From positions 1 through 13,249 of the forward strand of contig JBBQGB010000080.1 of NCBI GenBank assembly GCA_038322575.1: DNA of 13,249 nucleotides, read 5' to 3'. Shown here piece by piece: positions 4,871 to 12,671 of this stretch (position 1 is its first letter; every line of letters starts with the position of its first letter). The notes under the pieces are model-generated. The model saw nothing but the letters and a program-made list of their open reading frames with translations, made no database searches and was not told where the DNA came from. The DNA is from JACMOY01 sp038322575 (GTDB lineage Bacteria; Actinomycetota; Actinomycetes; Actinomycetales; Angustibacteraceae). The position numbers and the translations under genes are program-made.

Positions 4871-6331
4871 TCAGCGCAGCGGGACCCGGGCGAGGACGCC
4901 GGCCACCAGCTGGGGCAGCACCGACAGCGCGACGCAGCCGCCGGCGCTCAGCGCCAGGGCCATCCGGTGGGCGACCGGGGTGGTGCCGGTCGTCGAGGAA
5001 GCCTCACCCGGCGCGACCAGCGCCGCGGCCCAGCGCAGGTAGACCGCGACCCCGAGCACCACGTTGAGGACGGCGACGGCCACCAGCCCGTACGCGTTCA
5101 CCCCGACCACGGGCGCGATGGCGACGATCTTGGCCACCACCCCCATCACCCCGGGGGGCAGGCCGGCCAGGCACAGCAGCGCGAAGCCCAGCACCAGCGC
5201 CAGGGCCGGACGTCGGCGCCACAGCCCCGAGTAGGCGGTCAGCGGGTGGCGGGCGCCGTCCGGGTGGGACTCGGCCACCCGCACCACGACGGCGAACGCG
5301 GCGAGGGTGGCGACGACGTACGCGAGCAGATACCCGACCGAGGCCGACACGGCGGAGGTGACGCGGGACGCCGTGACGGCGCCCGCGAGCGGCAGCACGA
5401 CCCAGCCGGCCTGGGCGACAGTGGACCACGCGAGCAGCCGGACGGCGGTGCGCTGGCGCAGCGCGACGAGGTTGCCGACCGTCATGGTGACCGCCGCGAG
5501 CACACCGACGGGAGCCGCCCAGTCGCCGGCCCGCTCGGGCGCGCCGACTGCGAGCACCAGGACGACGGCGCTGAGCCCGGCGACCTTCGACACTGTCGAC
5601 AGGAACGCGGCGACGGGCAGCGGGGCACCGGCGTAGGTGTCGGGGGTCCATAGGTGGAACGGCACCAGCGAGAGCTTGAACGCGGCGCCGGCCACGACCA
5701 GCGCGAGGCCGACCCCGTGCGCCGCGCGCAGGTCGCCGAGGGCGGTGGCCACCGGCTGACCGAGGTACAGCGACCCGGTCGAGGCGTAGACCATCGCGAT
5801 GCCGAGGGCCAGCAGGCCGAACGAGACCACCGAGGTCATCAGCAGCTTGAGCCCTGCCTCGGCGCCGCGGCCGTCGCGCCGCAGCGCCACCAGTGCGACC
5901 AGCGGCAGCGACGCGGTCTCGAGCGCGACGGCGAGCGTGGCGTAGTCGCGGGCCGCGGCCAGGGCGCACGCCCCCGCCGTGGCGATCAGCACCAGCAGGT
6001 GCAGCTCGGTGCGCGGCAGCCGGTCGCGCAGCCCGACGGCGAGCAGCAGGCAGACCAGGGCGGCCGCCAGCACCACCGCCTGCAGCGAGAGGGTCAGCGA
6101 CGAGACGACGTACGAGCAGCGGCCGGGCGCGCTGCAGAACGTCGAGGCGCCGCCCTGCGGGACGAGCAGCACCAGCCCGACCAGCAGCCCGGCCACGGCG
6201 ATGGCGTCGACGAGGCGGGTACGGCGCGCACCGACCACCGCGTCGACGGCCAGCGCCAGCAGCGCCGCCACGGCGGGGCCGAGCACCGGGCCGATCGCGA
6301 GCCAGTCGACCCCCTGCACGCCGGGGCTCAC
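4871..6331 (-). CDS. nuoN: NADH-quinone oxidoreductase subunit N
   Basis: 486-residue antiporter-like membrane subunit, the same size as other NuoN proteins, with about 14 hydrophobic helices. Proton-path residues are present: Glu138 (VALETASLPL), Lys219 (GAAFKLSLVPFHLWTP), Lys249 (LSTVSKVAG) and Lys401 in the later helix (GVVAKIVAIAP). It lies in the proximal pump section of the complex I membrane arm. The GTG at 6331 overlaps the nuoM stop (GTGA); the longer frame to 6397 is rejected because it extends into nuoM and lacks support. It is the last gene of the nuo operon and is followed by the 147-bp gap holding the inverted repeat and the luxR promoter. Confidence 0.95.
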   Translation of the reverse strand: MSPGVQGVDWLAIGPVLGPAVAALLALAVDAVVGARRTRLVDAIAVAGLLVGLVLLVPQGGASTFCSAPGRCSYVVSSLTLSLQAVVLAAALVCLLLAVGLRDRLPRTELHLLVLIATAGACALAAARDYATLAVALETASLPLVALVALRRDGRGAEAGLKLLMTSVVSFGLLALGIAMVYASTGSLYLGQPVATALGDLRAAHGVGLALVVAGAAFKLSLVPFHLWTPDTYAGAPLPVAAFLSTVSKVAGLSAVVLVLAVGAPERAGDWAAPVGVLAAVTMTVGNLVALRQRTAVRLLAWSTVAQAGWVVLPLAGAVTASRVTSAVSASVGYLLAYVVATLAAFAVVVRVAESHPDGARHPLTAYSGLWRRRPALALVLGFALLCLAGLPPGVMGVVAKIVAIAPVVGVNAYGLVAVAVLNVVLGVAVYLRWAAALVAPGEASSTTGTTPVAHRMALALSAGGCVALSVLPQLVAGVLARVPLR

Positions 6332-7827
6332 ACCGCCCCCCGCCCCAGGCCGAGCAGGTGCTGCACCGTGGGCTCGGTCAGCCGCAGCAGCAGCCACGGA
6401 ACCAGGCCGAGGACGACGGTCAGCGCCACCAGCGGCAGCGTGACCGCCAGCTCGACCCCGGTGGCGTCACGGCCGACCGGCTGGTCGCTCTCGCCGTGCC
6501 AGACCGCCCGCAGCACCCGCAGCAGGTACGCCGCGGCCAACGCGGTGCCGACCACGGCGAGCACCGCGAGGGTCTTCCAGAAGACCCCGTCGCGCCACGA
6601 GCCGTAGACGGCGAGGATCTCGCCCCAGAACCCGGCGAGGCCGGGCAGCCCCAGCCCCGCGACGCACCCGAGCGCGAGCAGTCCCCCGAGGCGCGGCGAC
6701 CGGTCGCGCAGGCCGCCCCCGATGTCGGCGAGCCGGGCGCTGGCGAACCGGTCCTTCAGCCCGCCCGCCACGACGAACAGCAGACCGGTGATCACCCCGT
6801 GCGCGACGTTGGCGAACAGCGCACCCTGCAGCCCCTGCGGGGTGCCGCTGGCGATGCCGAGCGCGACGAAACCCATGTGCGCCACCGACGAGAACGCCAC
6901 CAGCCGCTTGAGGTCGCGCTCGACCAGGCAGGCCAGGCCTCCCCACAGGATGCCGACGACCCCGAGCACCGCGAGGGTGGGCGCGACCGCCGCGAACCCC
7001 TCGGGCACCACCGGGACGACGACCCGCACCAGCCCGTAGGTGCCCATCTTCAGCAGCACCCCAGCGAGCAGCACCGACCCGACGGTCGGGGCGGCGGTGT
7101 GGGCCGGCGCGAGCCAGGTGTGCAGCGGCCAGATCGGCACCTTGACGGCCAGCCCGCCCACCAGCAGGACCGCCGCGACGACCTGGGTCGTGCGGCCCAT
7201 CCCCGCACCGTGCGCCGCGGTCAGCGCGACGATGTCGCTGCTCCCGGCCCGCAGGGTCACCAGCAGCAGCCCGGCGAGCATCACGGCCGAGCCGAGCGCG
7301 GTGTAGAGCACGAAGCGGGCGGCCGCGTCGTGCCGGACGCCAGGCTCGTGCGCGTCGCCCCACCAGCGGATCACCGCCCACATCGGCACGAGCACCACCT
7401 CGAACGCGACGAAGAACAGCAGCAGGTCCGAGGCCGTGAACGTCGCGAGCGCACCGCCCTCGACGACCAGCAGGCAGACCACCAGCGACCGCACCGAGCC
7501 CCCGGACGGCGCCTCGCGCGCGGTCAGCAGGGTGACGGCCAGGCCCAGCCCGGCGGTGAGCAGGACGAGCGGCGTGCTGACGCCGTCCAGCACCAGGTGC
7601 AGCCGGGCGCCGATCGCGGGGATCCACGGCGCGTCGAGCTCGAGCACCGGCGTGCCGGTCGACCACGGCCGCGCGGCGAGGGTCAGCAGCGCGACGCCGA
7701 GGGTCAGGGCGCTGGCGGCGACGCCGACCGAGGGCGCCAGGTGCTCGCCGACCGCGCGCGGCAGCAGCAGCAGCGCGAGGGCGGCGCCCAGCGGGACGGC
7801 GATCAGCAGGAGGAGCAGCAGGCTCAT
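6328..7827 (-). CDS. nuoM: NADH-quinone oxidoreductase subunit M
   Basis: 499-residue antiporter-like subunit of the complex I membrane arm, normal length. The N terminus is a run of leucines forming the first helix. Key residues are Glu143 (FFVAFEVVLVPMW), Lys229 (GLAVKVPIWPLHTWL), His236, Lys260 (GVLLKMGTYG) and Glu403 (GFWGEILAVYG). These match the Glu/Lys/Glu set needed for proton transfer in E. coli NuoM. The ATG at 7827 overlaps the nuoL stop (ATGA), and the stop overlaps the nuoN GTG. Nothing suggests decay, so a working pump is expected. Confidence 0.95.
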   Translation of the reverse strand: MSLLLLLLIAVPLGAALALLLLPRAVGEHLAPSVGVAASALTLGVALLTLAARPWSTGTPVLELDAPWIPAIGARLHLVLDGVSTPLVLLTAGLGLAVTLLTAREAPSGGSVRSLVVCLLVVEGGALATFTASDLLLFFVAFEVVLVPMWAVIRWWGDAHEPGVRHDAAARFVLYTALGSAVMLAGLLLVTLRAGSSDIVALTAAHGAGMGRTTQVVAAVLLVGGLAVKVPIWPLHTWLAPAHTAAPTVGSVLLAGVLLKMGTYGLVRVVVPVVPEGFAAVAPTLAVLGVVGILWGGLACLVERDLKRLVAFSSVAHMGFVALGIASGTPQGLQGALFANVAHGVITGLLFVVAGGLKDRFASARLADIGGGLRDRSPRLGGLLALGCVAGLGLPGLAGFWGEILAVYGSWRDGVFWKTLAVLAVVGTALAAAYLLRVLRAVWHGESDQPVGRDATGVELAVTLPLVALTVVLGLVPWLLLRLTEPTVQHLLGLGRGAV

Positions 7828-9731
7828 CGCAGCCCCACCCCGGCGACGGCGACGACGACCGCGCCGACCGCGACCCAGGTGAGGTAGCCGGTGGTGCCGC
7901 CGGTCTGGGTGCGGCGCAGCGCCCACCCCGCGCCGCGCGCCGACGCGGCCGCGCCGCGGACGTAGGCGTCGACCACGTCGCGGTCACCTGCCGCGACCAG
8001 CCGGGCCAGGGCCCGCACCGGCCGGACGACGGCCGCCCGGGTGGCCGCGTCGACGCCGAAGCCGGCCGCCATGGCGCCGCGCAGGCGGGGCGCCAGGGCC
8101 AGCACCGGGTCGGGCCGGGAGCGGGCCACCAGCGCCGTGGCGACCACGCCGATCAGCGACAGACCGGCAGCCACACCACCGGTGACGGCGGACAGGTGCA
8201 CCGCACCAGGGACGACGGGCCCGAGCAGCAGCAGTCCGCCGAACGACGCCGGGACGGCGAGCAGCACCAGCGGCACAAGCATCGCGATCGGCACCGGCTC
8301 GACCACCTCGACCGCGGCCGGTCCACCGACACCCACCTCGGGCGGGCGCAGGTCGCCGTCCGCGGCCCGCTCGGCGCCGCCGTCCGCGCTGACCAGGGCG
8401 AGCTCGGCCGAACCCGCACCGGCGGGGACGACGAGCAGCCAGGTGCGCGTGGCGTAGACGGCCGTCACCAGCCCGGTCACCAGGCCGACGACGAGCACCA
8501 GCTGGCCGGTCCAGCCGCCGGCCTCCTCGGCGGCGCCGAGCACGGCCTCCTTGCTCCAGAAGCCCGACAGCGGGGGCAGCCCGGCCAGCGAGGCGAGCCC
8601 GACCGTGAACACCACGGTGACGAGGGGTGCTCGCCGCCACGAGCCGGCGAGCCCGGCGAGCGACGTGGTGTGCACCTGGTGCGCGAGCGCGCCGGCGGCC
8701 AGGAACAGCAGCGCCTTGAACCCCGCGTGCGAGAGCAGGTGCAGCACCGAGGGCGCCGAGCCCAGGTCGGCCGGGGTGACGGCGATGGCCGCCAGCAGGT
8801 ACGCGACCTGGCTGATCGTCGACCACGCGAGCACCCGCTTGAGGTCGTCCTGGGCCAGGGCCGCGAGCGCGGCGCCGAGCATCGACACCGACGCGACGAC
8901 GGCGAGGGTGGCGCGGGCGCCCGGCGCGGTCGCGACCAGCGGCAGCAGGCGCGCCAGCACGTACCCCCCGGCCGCCACCATGGTCGCCGCGTGGATCAGG
9001 GCCGAGACCGGCGTCGGGCCCTCCATCGCGTCGGGCAGCCAGGTGTGCAGGGGGAACTGCGCCGACTTGCCGACGACGCCCGCGACGAGCAGCAGGACGG
9101 CGGCGGTGCGCGTGGCGGGCGAGAGCCCGGCCAGGGTCTGGGCCTGCAGCAGCACCGTGATGCTCGTGGTCCCGGCGCCGGCCAGCAGGACGACGATGCC
9201 GAGGACGAACCCGACGTCCCCGACGCGGGTGGTGAGGAACGCCTTGACCGCCGCGCGCCGGGCCGCCTCGCGCTGGCTGTCGTGGCCGACGAGCAGGTAG
9301 GAGCACAGCCCCATGACCTCCCACCCCACCAGCAGCAGGAGCAGGTCGTCGGCCTGCACTACGAGCAGCATCGCGGCGGTGAACAGCGACACGGTCGCGG
9401 CGTACGCGCGGTAGCGCGGGTCGTGGTGCTGGTACGCGGTCGAGTAGACCTGCACGCACAGCGCGACGACGCCGACCATCACCGCGACGACGGCGCTGAG
9501 CCGGTCGGCGCGCAGGTCGAGGTTCACGACGCCGGCGCCGGTCGGCACGGGGCCGAGCAGGGTGATGCCGGTGGTGACTCCGCCGGCCGCGAGCTCGGCC
9601 AGGGCCGCCACCAGGGCGCCCGCGGTGCCGACGACGGCCACCGCGGCGGCGGCCCGGCGGGCGCCGCGCGGCACGAGCAGCCCGACCAGGGCCGCGAGCG
9701 CGGGCAGGACCACCACCAGTCGCGCGGTCAC
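7824..9731 (-). CDS. nuoL: NADH-quinone oxidoreductase subunit L
   Basis: 635-residue distal antiporter-like subunit, with the long C-terminal part that carries the lateral helix. Pump residues: Glu138 (VGWEVMGLCSYLLVG), Asp172 (TRVGDVGF), Lys222 (VVGKSAQFPLHTWLPDAMEG), His247, Lys339 and Lys394 (GFWSKEAVLG). A less conserved, acidic and Gly/Ala-rich stretch at about 435-480 (SADGGAERAADGDLRPPEVG) lies between helices and looks like an extra loop. The start is GTG at 9731, overlapping the nuoK stop (GTGA); the stop overlaps the nuoM ATG. Function: proton translocation at the far end of the membrane arm. Confidence 0.95.
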   Translation of the reverse strand: MTARLVVVLPALAALVGLLVPRGARRAAAAVAVVGTAGALVAALAELAAGGVTTGITLLGPVPTGAGVVNLDLRADRLSAVVAVMVGVVALCVQVYSTAYQHHDPRYRAYAATVSLFTAAMLLVVQADDLLLLLVGWEVMGLCSYLLVGHDSQREAARRAAVKAFLTTRVGDVGFVLGIVVLLAGAGTTSITVLLQAQTLAGLSPATRTAAVLLLVAGVVGKSAQFPLHTWLPDAMEGPTPVSALIHAATMVAAGGYVLARLLPLVATAPGARATLAVVASVSMLGAALAALAQDDLKRVLAWSTISQVAYLLAAIAVTPADLGSAPSVLHLLSHAGFKALLFLAAGALAHQVHTTSLAGLAGSWRRAPLVTVVFTVGLASLAGLPPLSGFWSKEAVLGAAEEAGGWTGQLVLVVGLVTGLVTAVYATRTWLLVVPAGAGSAELALVSADGGAERAADGDLRPPEVGVGGPAAVEVVEPVPIAMLVPLVLLAVPASFGGLLLLGPVVPGAVHLSAVTGGVAAGLSLIGVVATALVARSRPDPVLALAPRLRGAMAAGFGVDAATRAAVVRPVRALARLVAAGDRDVVDAYVRGAAASARGAGWALRRTQTGGTTGYLTWVAVGAVVVAVAGVGLR

Positions 9732-10048
9732 GGCACGTCCCGCCGCTCGGCCAGGGCGGTGGCGCCACGCAGGTCGACGTCGCCGCGGCGGCGGAACAGC
9801 AGCAGCACCACGGCCAGGGCCACGCCGACCTCGGCCGCAGCGACGGTCACCACGAACACGGTGAGCACCTGGCCCGAGTGCAGGGCGTCGCCGTACGCCG
9901 CGTCGAACGTCACCAGCAGCAGCGCGGCGGCGTTGAGCACCAGCTCGACCCCCACCAGCACCAGCACCGCGTTGCGCCGGGCGAGGACGCCGTAGACGCC
10001 GGTGCCGGCCAGCAGCGACGCGAGCAGCACGGGCAGCGCCAGGTGCAT
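9728..10048 (-). CDS. nuoK: NADH-quinone oxidoreductase subunit K
   Basis: 106-residue subunit with three hydrophobic helices, the standard NuoK (MrpC-like) layout. The two membrane glutamates essential in E. coli NuoK are present: Glu35 (VGVELVLNAAALLLV) and Glu73 (VTVAAAEVGVALAV). The ATG at 10048 shares one base with the nuoJ stop (TGATG). The C-terminal tail (about 88-106) is charged and cytoplasmic in character. NuoK sits with NuoJ and NuoA in the link between the quinone chamber and the antiporter-like subunits. Confidence 0.94.
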   Translation of the reverse strand: MHLALPVLLASLLAGTGVYGVLARRNAVLVLVGVELVLNAAALLLVTFDAAYGDALHSGQVLTVFVVTVAAAEVGVALAVVLLLFRRRGDVDLRGATALAERRDVP

Positions 10049-10575
10049 CAGTCGGCGTCCGGCTCGGGTGCGCCGGTGCGCTCCCGCGACAGGACGAGGG
10101 CGGCGACCAGGGCGGCGAGCAGCAGCAGCGAGAGCACCTCGAACGGCAGCACCCACGACCCGAACAGCGACCGGGCCAGGGGCTGGGACGCCGAGCGCGC
10201 GGCGTCGACGTCGACGACCCGGCCGCGCACCGCCGTCAGCAGGACCGCGCCGAGCAGCCCGGTCGTGCCCGCCGCGACGACGGCTGCGGCGACCCGCTGC
10301 TGCCACGGCGAGTCGAGGTCGGCCGAGCGGCCGATGGGGGCGCGGGTCAGCATCAGCGCGAACAGCACGAGGACGACGATCGCTCCGACGTAGACCAGCA
10401 CCTGCACCAGCGCGACGACCTCGGCGCCCAGCACCAGGTAGCAGCCGGCCAGCGCGCCGAGGGCGGTGACCAGCCACAGTGCGGCGTGCACGACCTGGCG
10501 GCTGACCACCGCGAGCACCCCGGACGACGCGGCCACGACACCGAGCAGCGCGAACAGGACGTCGCGAGCGCTCAC
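10048..10575 (-). CDS. nuoJ: NADH-quinone oxidoreductase subunit J
   Basis: 175-residue five-helix membrane subunit. The diagnostic third helix reads LGAEVVALVQVLVYVGAIVVLVLFALML, split here at Glu52 (AEVVALVQ) and Tyr62 (VYVGAIVV), matching the conserved Glu/Tyr segment that bends during turnover. The C-terminal tail (SRERTGAPEPDAD) is polar. The GTG at 10575 overlaps the nuoI stop (GTGA); a longer frame to 10929 would read through nuoI and is rejected. No strong ribosome site is present, as for most genes in this operon, so re-initiation after the preceding gene is likely. Confidence 0.93.
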   Translation of the reverse strand: MSARDVLFALLGVVAASSGVLAVVSRQVVHAALWLVTALGALAGCYLVLGAEVVALVQVLVYVGAIVVLVLFALMLTRAPIGRSADLDSPWQQRVAAAVVAAGTTGLLGAVLLTAVRGRVVDVDAARSASQPLARSLFGSWVLPFEVLSLLLLAALVAALVLSRERTGAPEPDAD

Positions 10576-11105
10576 GCCGGCGCCGCTGGTGCGGCCGGCC
10601 GCCGGGGCGGCTTCTGCGCGGCCGCGACCTCCTTGGGGGTGGCCGCGGACGCGTCGGCCGCGACCGGCGGCGGCACGGTCGGCATCCACGCGCCCAGCCG
10701 GTCCTTGTCGTGCATCAGGTCGCGGATGTCGAGCTCGGCGTACTCGAACTCCGGCGACCAGTGCAGCGCGTCGAACGGGCAGACCTCGATGCAGATGCCG
10801 CAGTACATGCAGAGCGAGAAGTCGATGTCGAAGCGCTCGAGGACGTTGCGGGTGCGCTCGCGCCCGCCCTCGGCGGTGGCCGGCAGCGTCTCCTTGTGCG
10901 AGTCGATGTAGATGCACCAGTCGGGGCACTCGCGCGCGCAGAGCATGCAGACCGTGCAGTTCTCCTCGAGCAGCGCGATCACGCCGCGGCTGCGCGGCGG
11001 CAGGTCGGGGGCGACGTCCGGGTACTCGGCGGTGTGGCTGCGGTGGGCCAGCGTCTTGGCGGTGACGGCCATGCCCTTGAGCAGGCCGGGGACGATCGAG
11101 CTCAC
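10572..11105 (-). CDS. nuoI: NADH-quinone oxidoreductase subunit I (2x[4Fe-4S] ferredoxin-type)
   Basis: 177-residue peripheral-arm subunit that carries clusters N6a and N6b between the electron-input side and NuoB. Both CxxCxxCxxxCP motifs are complete: Cys50/53/56/60 (CTVCMLCARECP) and Cys99/102/105/109 (CMYCGICIEVCP). The N-terminal amphipathic stretch (IVPGLLKGMAVTAKTL) fits the membrane-contact helix of NuoI. The last 35 or so residues (about 143-177) form an Ala/Pro-rich low-complexity tail beyond the core fold. Start is GTG at 11105, overlapping the nuoH stop (GTGA). With no NuoG, NuoE or NuoF encoded in the locus, NuoI may be the entry point for electrons from a soluble donor such as ferredoxin, as in other complexes lacking the NADH module; this is inference. 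Confidence 0.95.
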   Translation of the reverse strand: MSSIVPGLLKGMAVTAKTLAHRSHTAEYPDVAPDLPPRSRGVIALLEENCTVCMLCARECPDWCIYIDSHKETLPATAEGGRERTRNVLERFDIDFSLCMYCGICIEVCPFDALHWSPEFEYAELDIRDLMHDKDRLGAWMPTVPPPVAADASAATPKEVAAAQKPPRRPAAPAAPA

Positions 11106-12058
11106 GACGCGATCCCGACGGCGACGACGGCGGTGAGCACGAGCTGGACGAGGGCGAGGGGCACGAGGACCTTCCAGGCGAGGGTCTGCAGCTGGTCCTC
11201 GCGCAGCCGCGGCCAGGCGACGCGCACCCAGATCACGAGCACCGAGACCAGCGCGGTCTTGAGCAGCATCCACCACGCGCCGTCCGGGCCCGGGCCGTGC
11301 CACCCACCGAGGAACAGCACGGTGGTCATGGCAGCGAGGACGACGATCCCGGCGTACTCGCTGAGCAGGAAGAACGCGAAGCGCAGCCCGGTGTACTCGG
11401 TGTACGGGCCGAACACGATCTCGGAGTCGGCGACGGGCATGTCGAACGGCGGCCGGGCGAGCTCGGCGACGCCCCCGACGAAGAAGCAGACCAGGGCCGG
11501 CAGCTGCCAGACCAGCCACCACGGCCGCCACGCCTCGCCGATGCCGGTGAGCGAGAGGGTGCCCGCCGCCATCGCGACGCTGCTCGCGCCCAGCACGACC
11601 GGCAGCTCGTACGACAGCAGCTGGGCGGCGGTGCGCAGCCCGCCGAGCAGGGCGTACTTGTTGGCGCTGCTCCAGCCGGCCATCAGGGTGCCGAGCACCG
11701 CGACGGCGCTGGCCGCCAGGACGAACAGCAGCCCGGCGTCCAGGTCGGCGCCGACCACACCGGGCGCGAGCGGGATCGCGACCATCGCCACCAGGTAGGG
11801 CACCAGCGCGATGCCCGGCGCGAGGCGGAAGACCCGACCGTCGGCGGCCGCGGGGGTGACGTCCTCCTTCTGCACGAACTTCACGCCGTCGGCCACCAGC
11901 TGGGCCCAGCCGTGGAACCCGCCGGCGTACATCGGGCCAAGGCGGCCCTGCATGTGGGCCATCACCTTGTGCTCGGCCTGGCCGACGGCCAGCGGCAGCA
12001 CCAGGAACGCGGCCAGCACCGCGACGACGCGGACGACGAGGTCCAGGGCCTCAGGCAT
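11102..12058 (-). CDS. nuoH: NADH-quinone oxidoreductase subunit H
   Basis: 318-residue membrane subunit forming the quinone chamber floor with NuoB and NuoD; normal length (E. coli 325). Family marks: VMAHMQGRLGPMYAGGFHG (32-50), DGVKFVQKED (57-66), GWSSANKYALLGGLR (128-142), SYELP (149-153) and the loop AELARPPFDMPVADSEIV (198-215) ending in EYTG. In that loop the usual acidic pattern (P-E-A-E-x-E in housekeeping NuoH, from memory) reads P-V-A-D-S-E, so one glutamate is replaced by Val209 and one by Asp211. The ATG at 12058 overlaps the end of nuoC by 8 nt, leaving no room for nuoD, E, F or G. The stop overlaps the nuoI GTG. Confidence 0.95.
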   Translation of the reverse strand: MPEALDLVVRVVAVLAAFLVLPLAVGQAEHKVMAHMQGRLGPMYAGGFHGWAQLVADGVKFVQKEDVTPAAADGRVFRLAPGIALVPYLVAMVAIPLAPGVVGADLDAGLLFVLAASAVAVLGTLMAGWSSANKYALLGGLRTAAQLLSYELPVVLGASSVAMAAGTLSLTGIGEAWRPWWLVWQLPALVCFFVGGVAELARPPFDMPVADSEIVFGPYTEYTGLRFAFFLLSEYAGIVVLAAMTTVLFLGGWHGPGPDGAWWMLLKTALVSVLVIWVRVAWPRLREDQLQTLAWKVLVPLALVQLVLTAVVAVGIAS

Positions 12059-12671
12059 CGCGCGGGCCCCACGAGGCCTCGGGGACGCCGGGCGGCAGCG
12101 TCTTGCGCCGCGACGGTGAGGCGTGCGCGTCGCTCTCACCCGGCTCCTTGGCGCCCGGCCAGGCCTTGCTGGCGCGCGCGGCGAGGACGAACGACTTGCG
12201 CAGCGGTGTGCCCTCGAACCCGTCCGGCAGCAGCAGGGGCCGCAGCCCGCGACCGCTGCCGTCGTCGAAGCCGTCGAAACCCAGGCCGAACATCTCGTGC
12301 GTCTCGCGCTCGTGCCACGCGGCGCCGCGCCACACGCCGGTCGCGCTGTCCACCCGCAGGTCCGGCGCCGGCACCCGGGTGCGCAGCATCGCCCGCACCA
12401 GCCCGCCGCCACCACCGGACGTCGAGTCGACCAGGTGCGCGACGACGTCCAGCCCGGCCGGGTCGGCGTCCAGCTGGTCGACCGCCGACAGCCAGTCGAA
12501 CAGGTCGAGCCCGAGATGGTCGCGCGCGACCAGAAGGGCGTCGAGCCAGCGGTCGGGTGCGACGTCCAGGCAGACCGTGCCGTTCGCGTCGCTGCCACCG
12601 ACCTCGGCGTCGTCGCCCATCGCCGCGGCCATCCGCAGCGCGACGTCGTCCGGGTCGCCGATCGCGGTCAT
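12051..12671 (-). CDS. nuoC: NADH-quinone oxidoreductase subunit C (30-kDa type)
   Basis: 206-residue subunit of the complex I 30-kDa family, which packs against NuoD and NuoI in the peripheral arm. The signature is WHERETHEMFGLGFDG (119-134), followed by RPLLLPDGFEGTPLRKSFVL (144-163). The upstream half (FDWLSAVDQLD ... DVVAHLVDS) fits the family fold. It is not fused to NuoD, which the length excludes. The C-terminal tail (WPGAKEPGES ... LPPGVPEASWGP, about 171-206) is a Pro/Gly-rich extension without a domain I recognise. ATG at 12671 overlaps the nuoB stop (ATGA). The tail overlaps nuoH by 8 nt in another frame. The odd point is that nuoD does not follow it. Confidence 0.92.
   Translation of the reverse strand: MTAIGDPDDVALRMAAAMGDDAEVGGSDANGTVCLDVAPDRWLDALLVARDHLGLDLFDWLSAVDQLDADPAGLDVVAHLVDSTSGGGGGLVRAMLRTRVPAPDLRVDSATGVWRGAAWHERETHEMFGLGFDGFDDGSGRGLRPLLLPDGFEGTPLRKSFVLAARASKAWPGAKEPGESDAHASPSRRKTLPPGVPEASWGPRDA

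Noticed and set aside
2957..5653. 898-codon plus-strand open frame, and similar long plus-strand frames (11-1576, 5893-7887, 8196-9995)
   Set aside because: They lie antisense to clear enzyme and nuo genes. Their translations are Arg/Gly/His/Gln-rich with no domain, as expected for mirror frames in very GC-rich coding DNA.
12051..12058. nuoD lost by a recent deletion scar or pseudogenisation between nuoC and nuoH
   Set aside because: Both flanking genes are complete with natural ends and a tidy 8-nt overlap, and no remnant of a NuoD motif is seen in any frame there.
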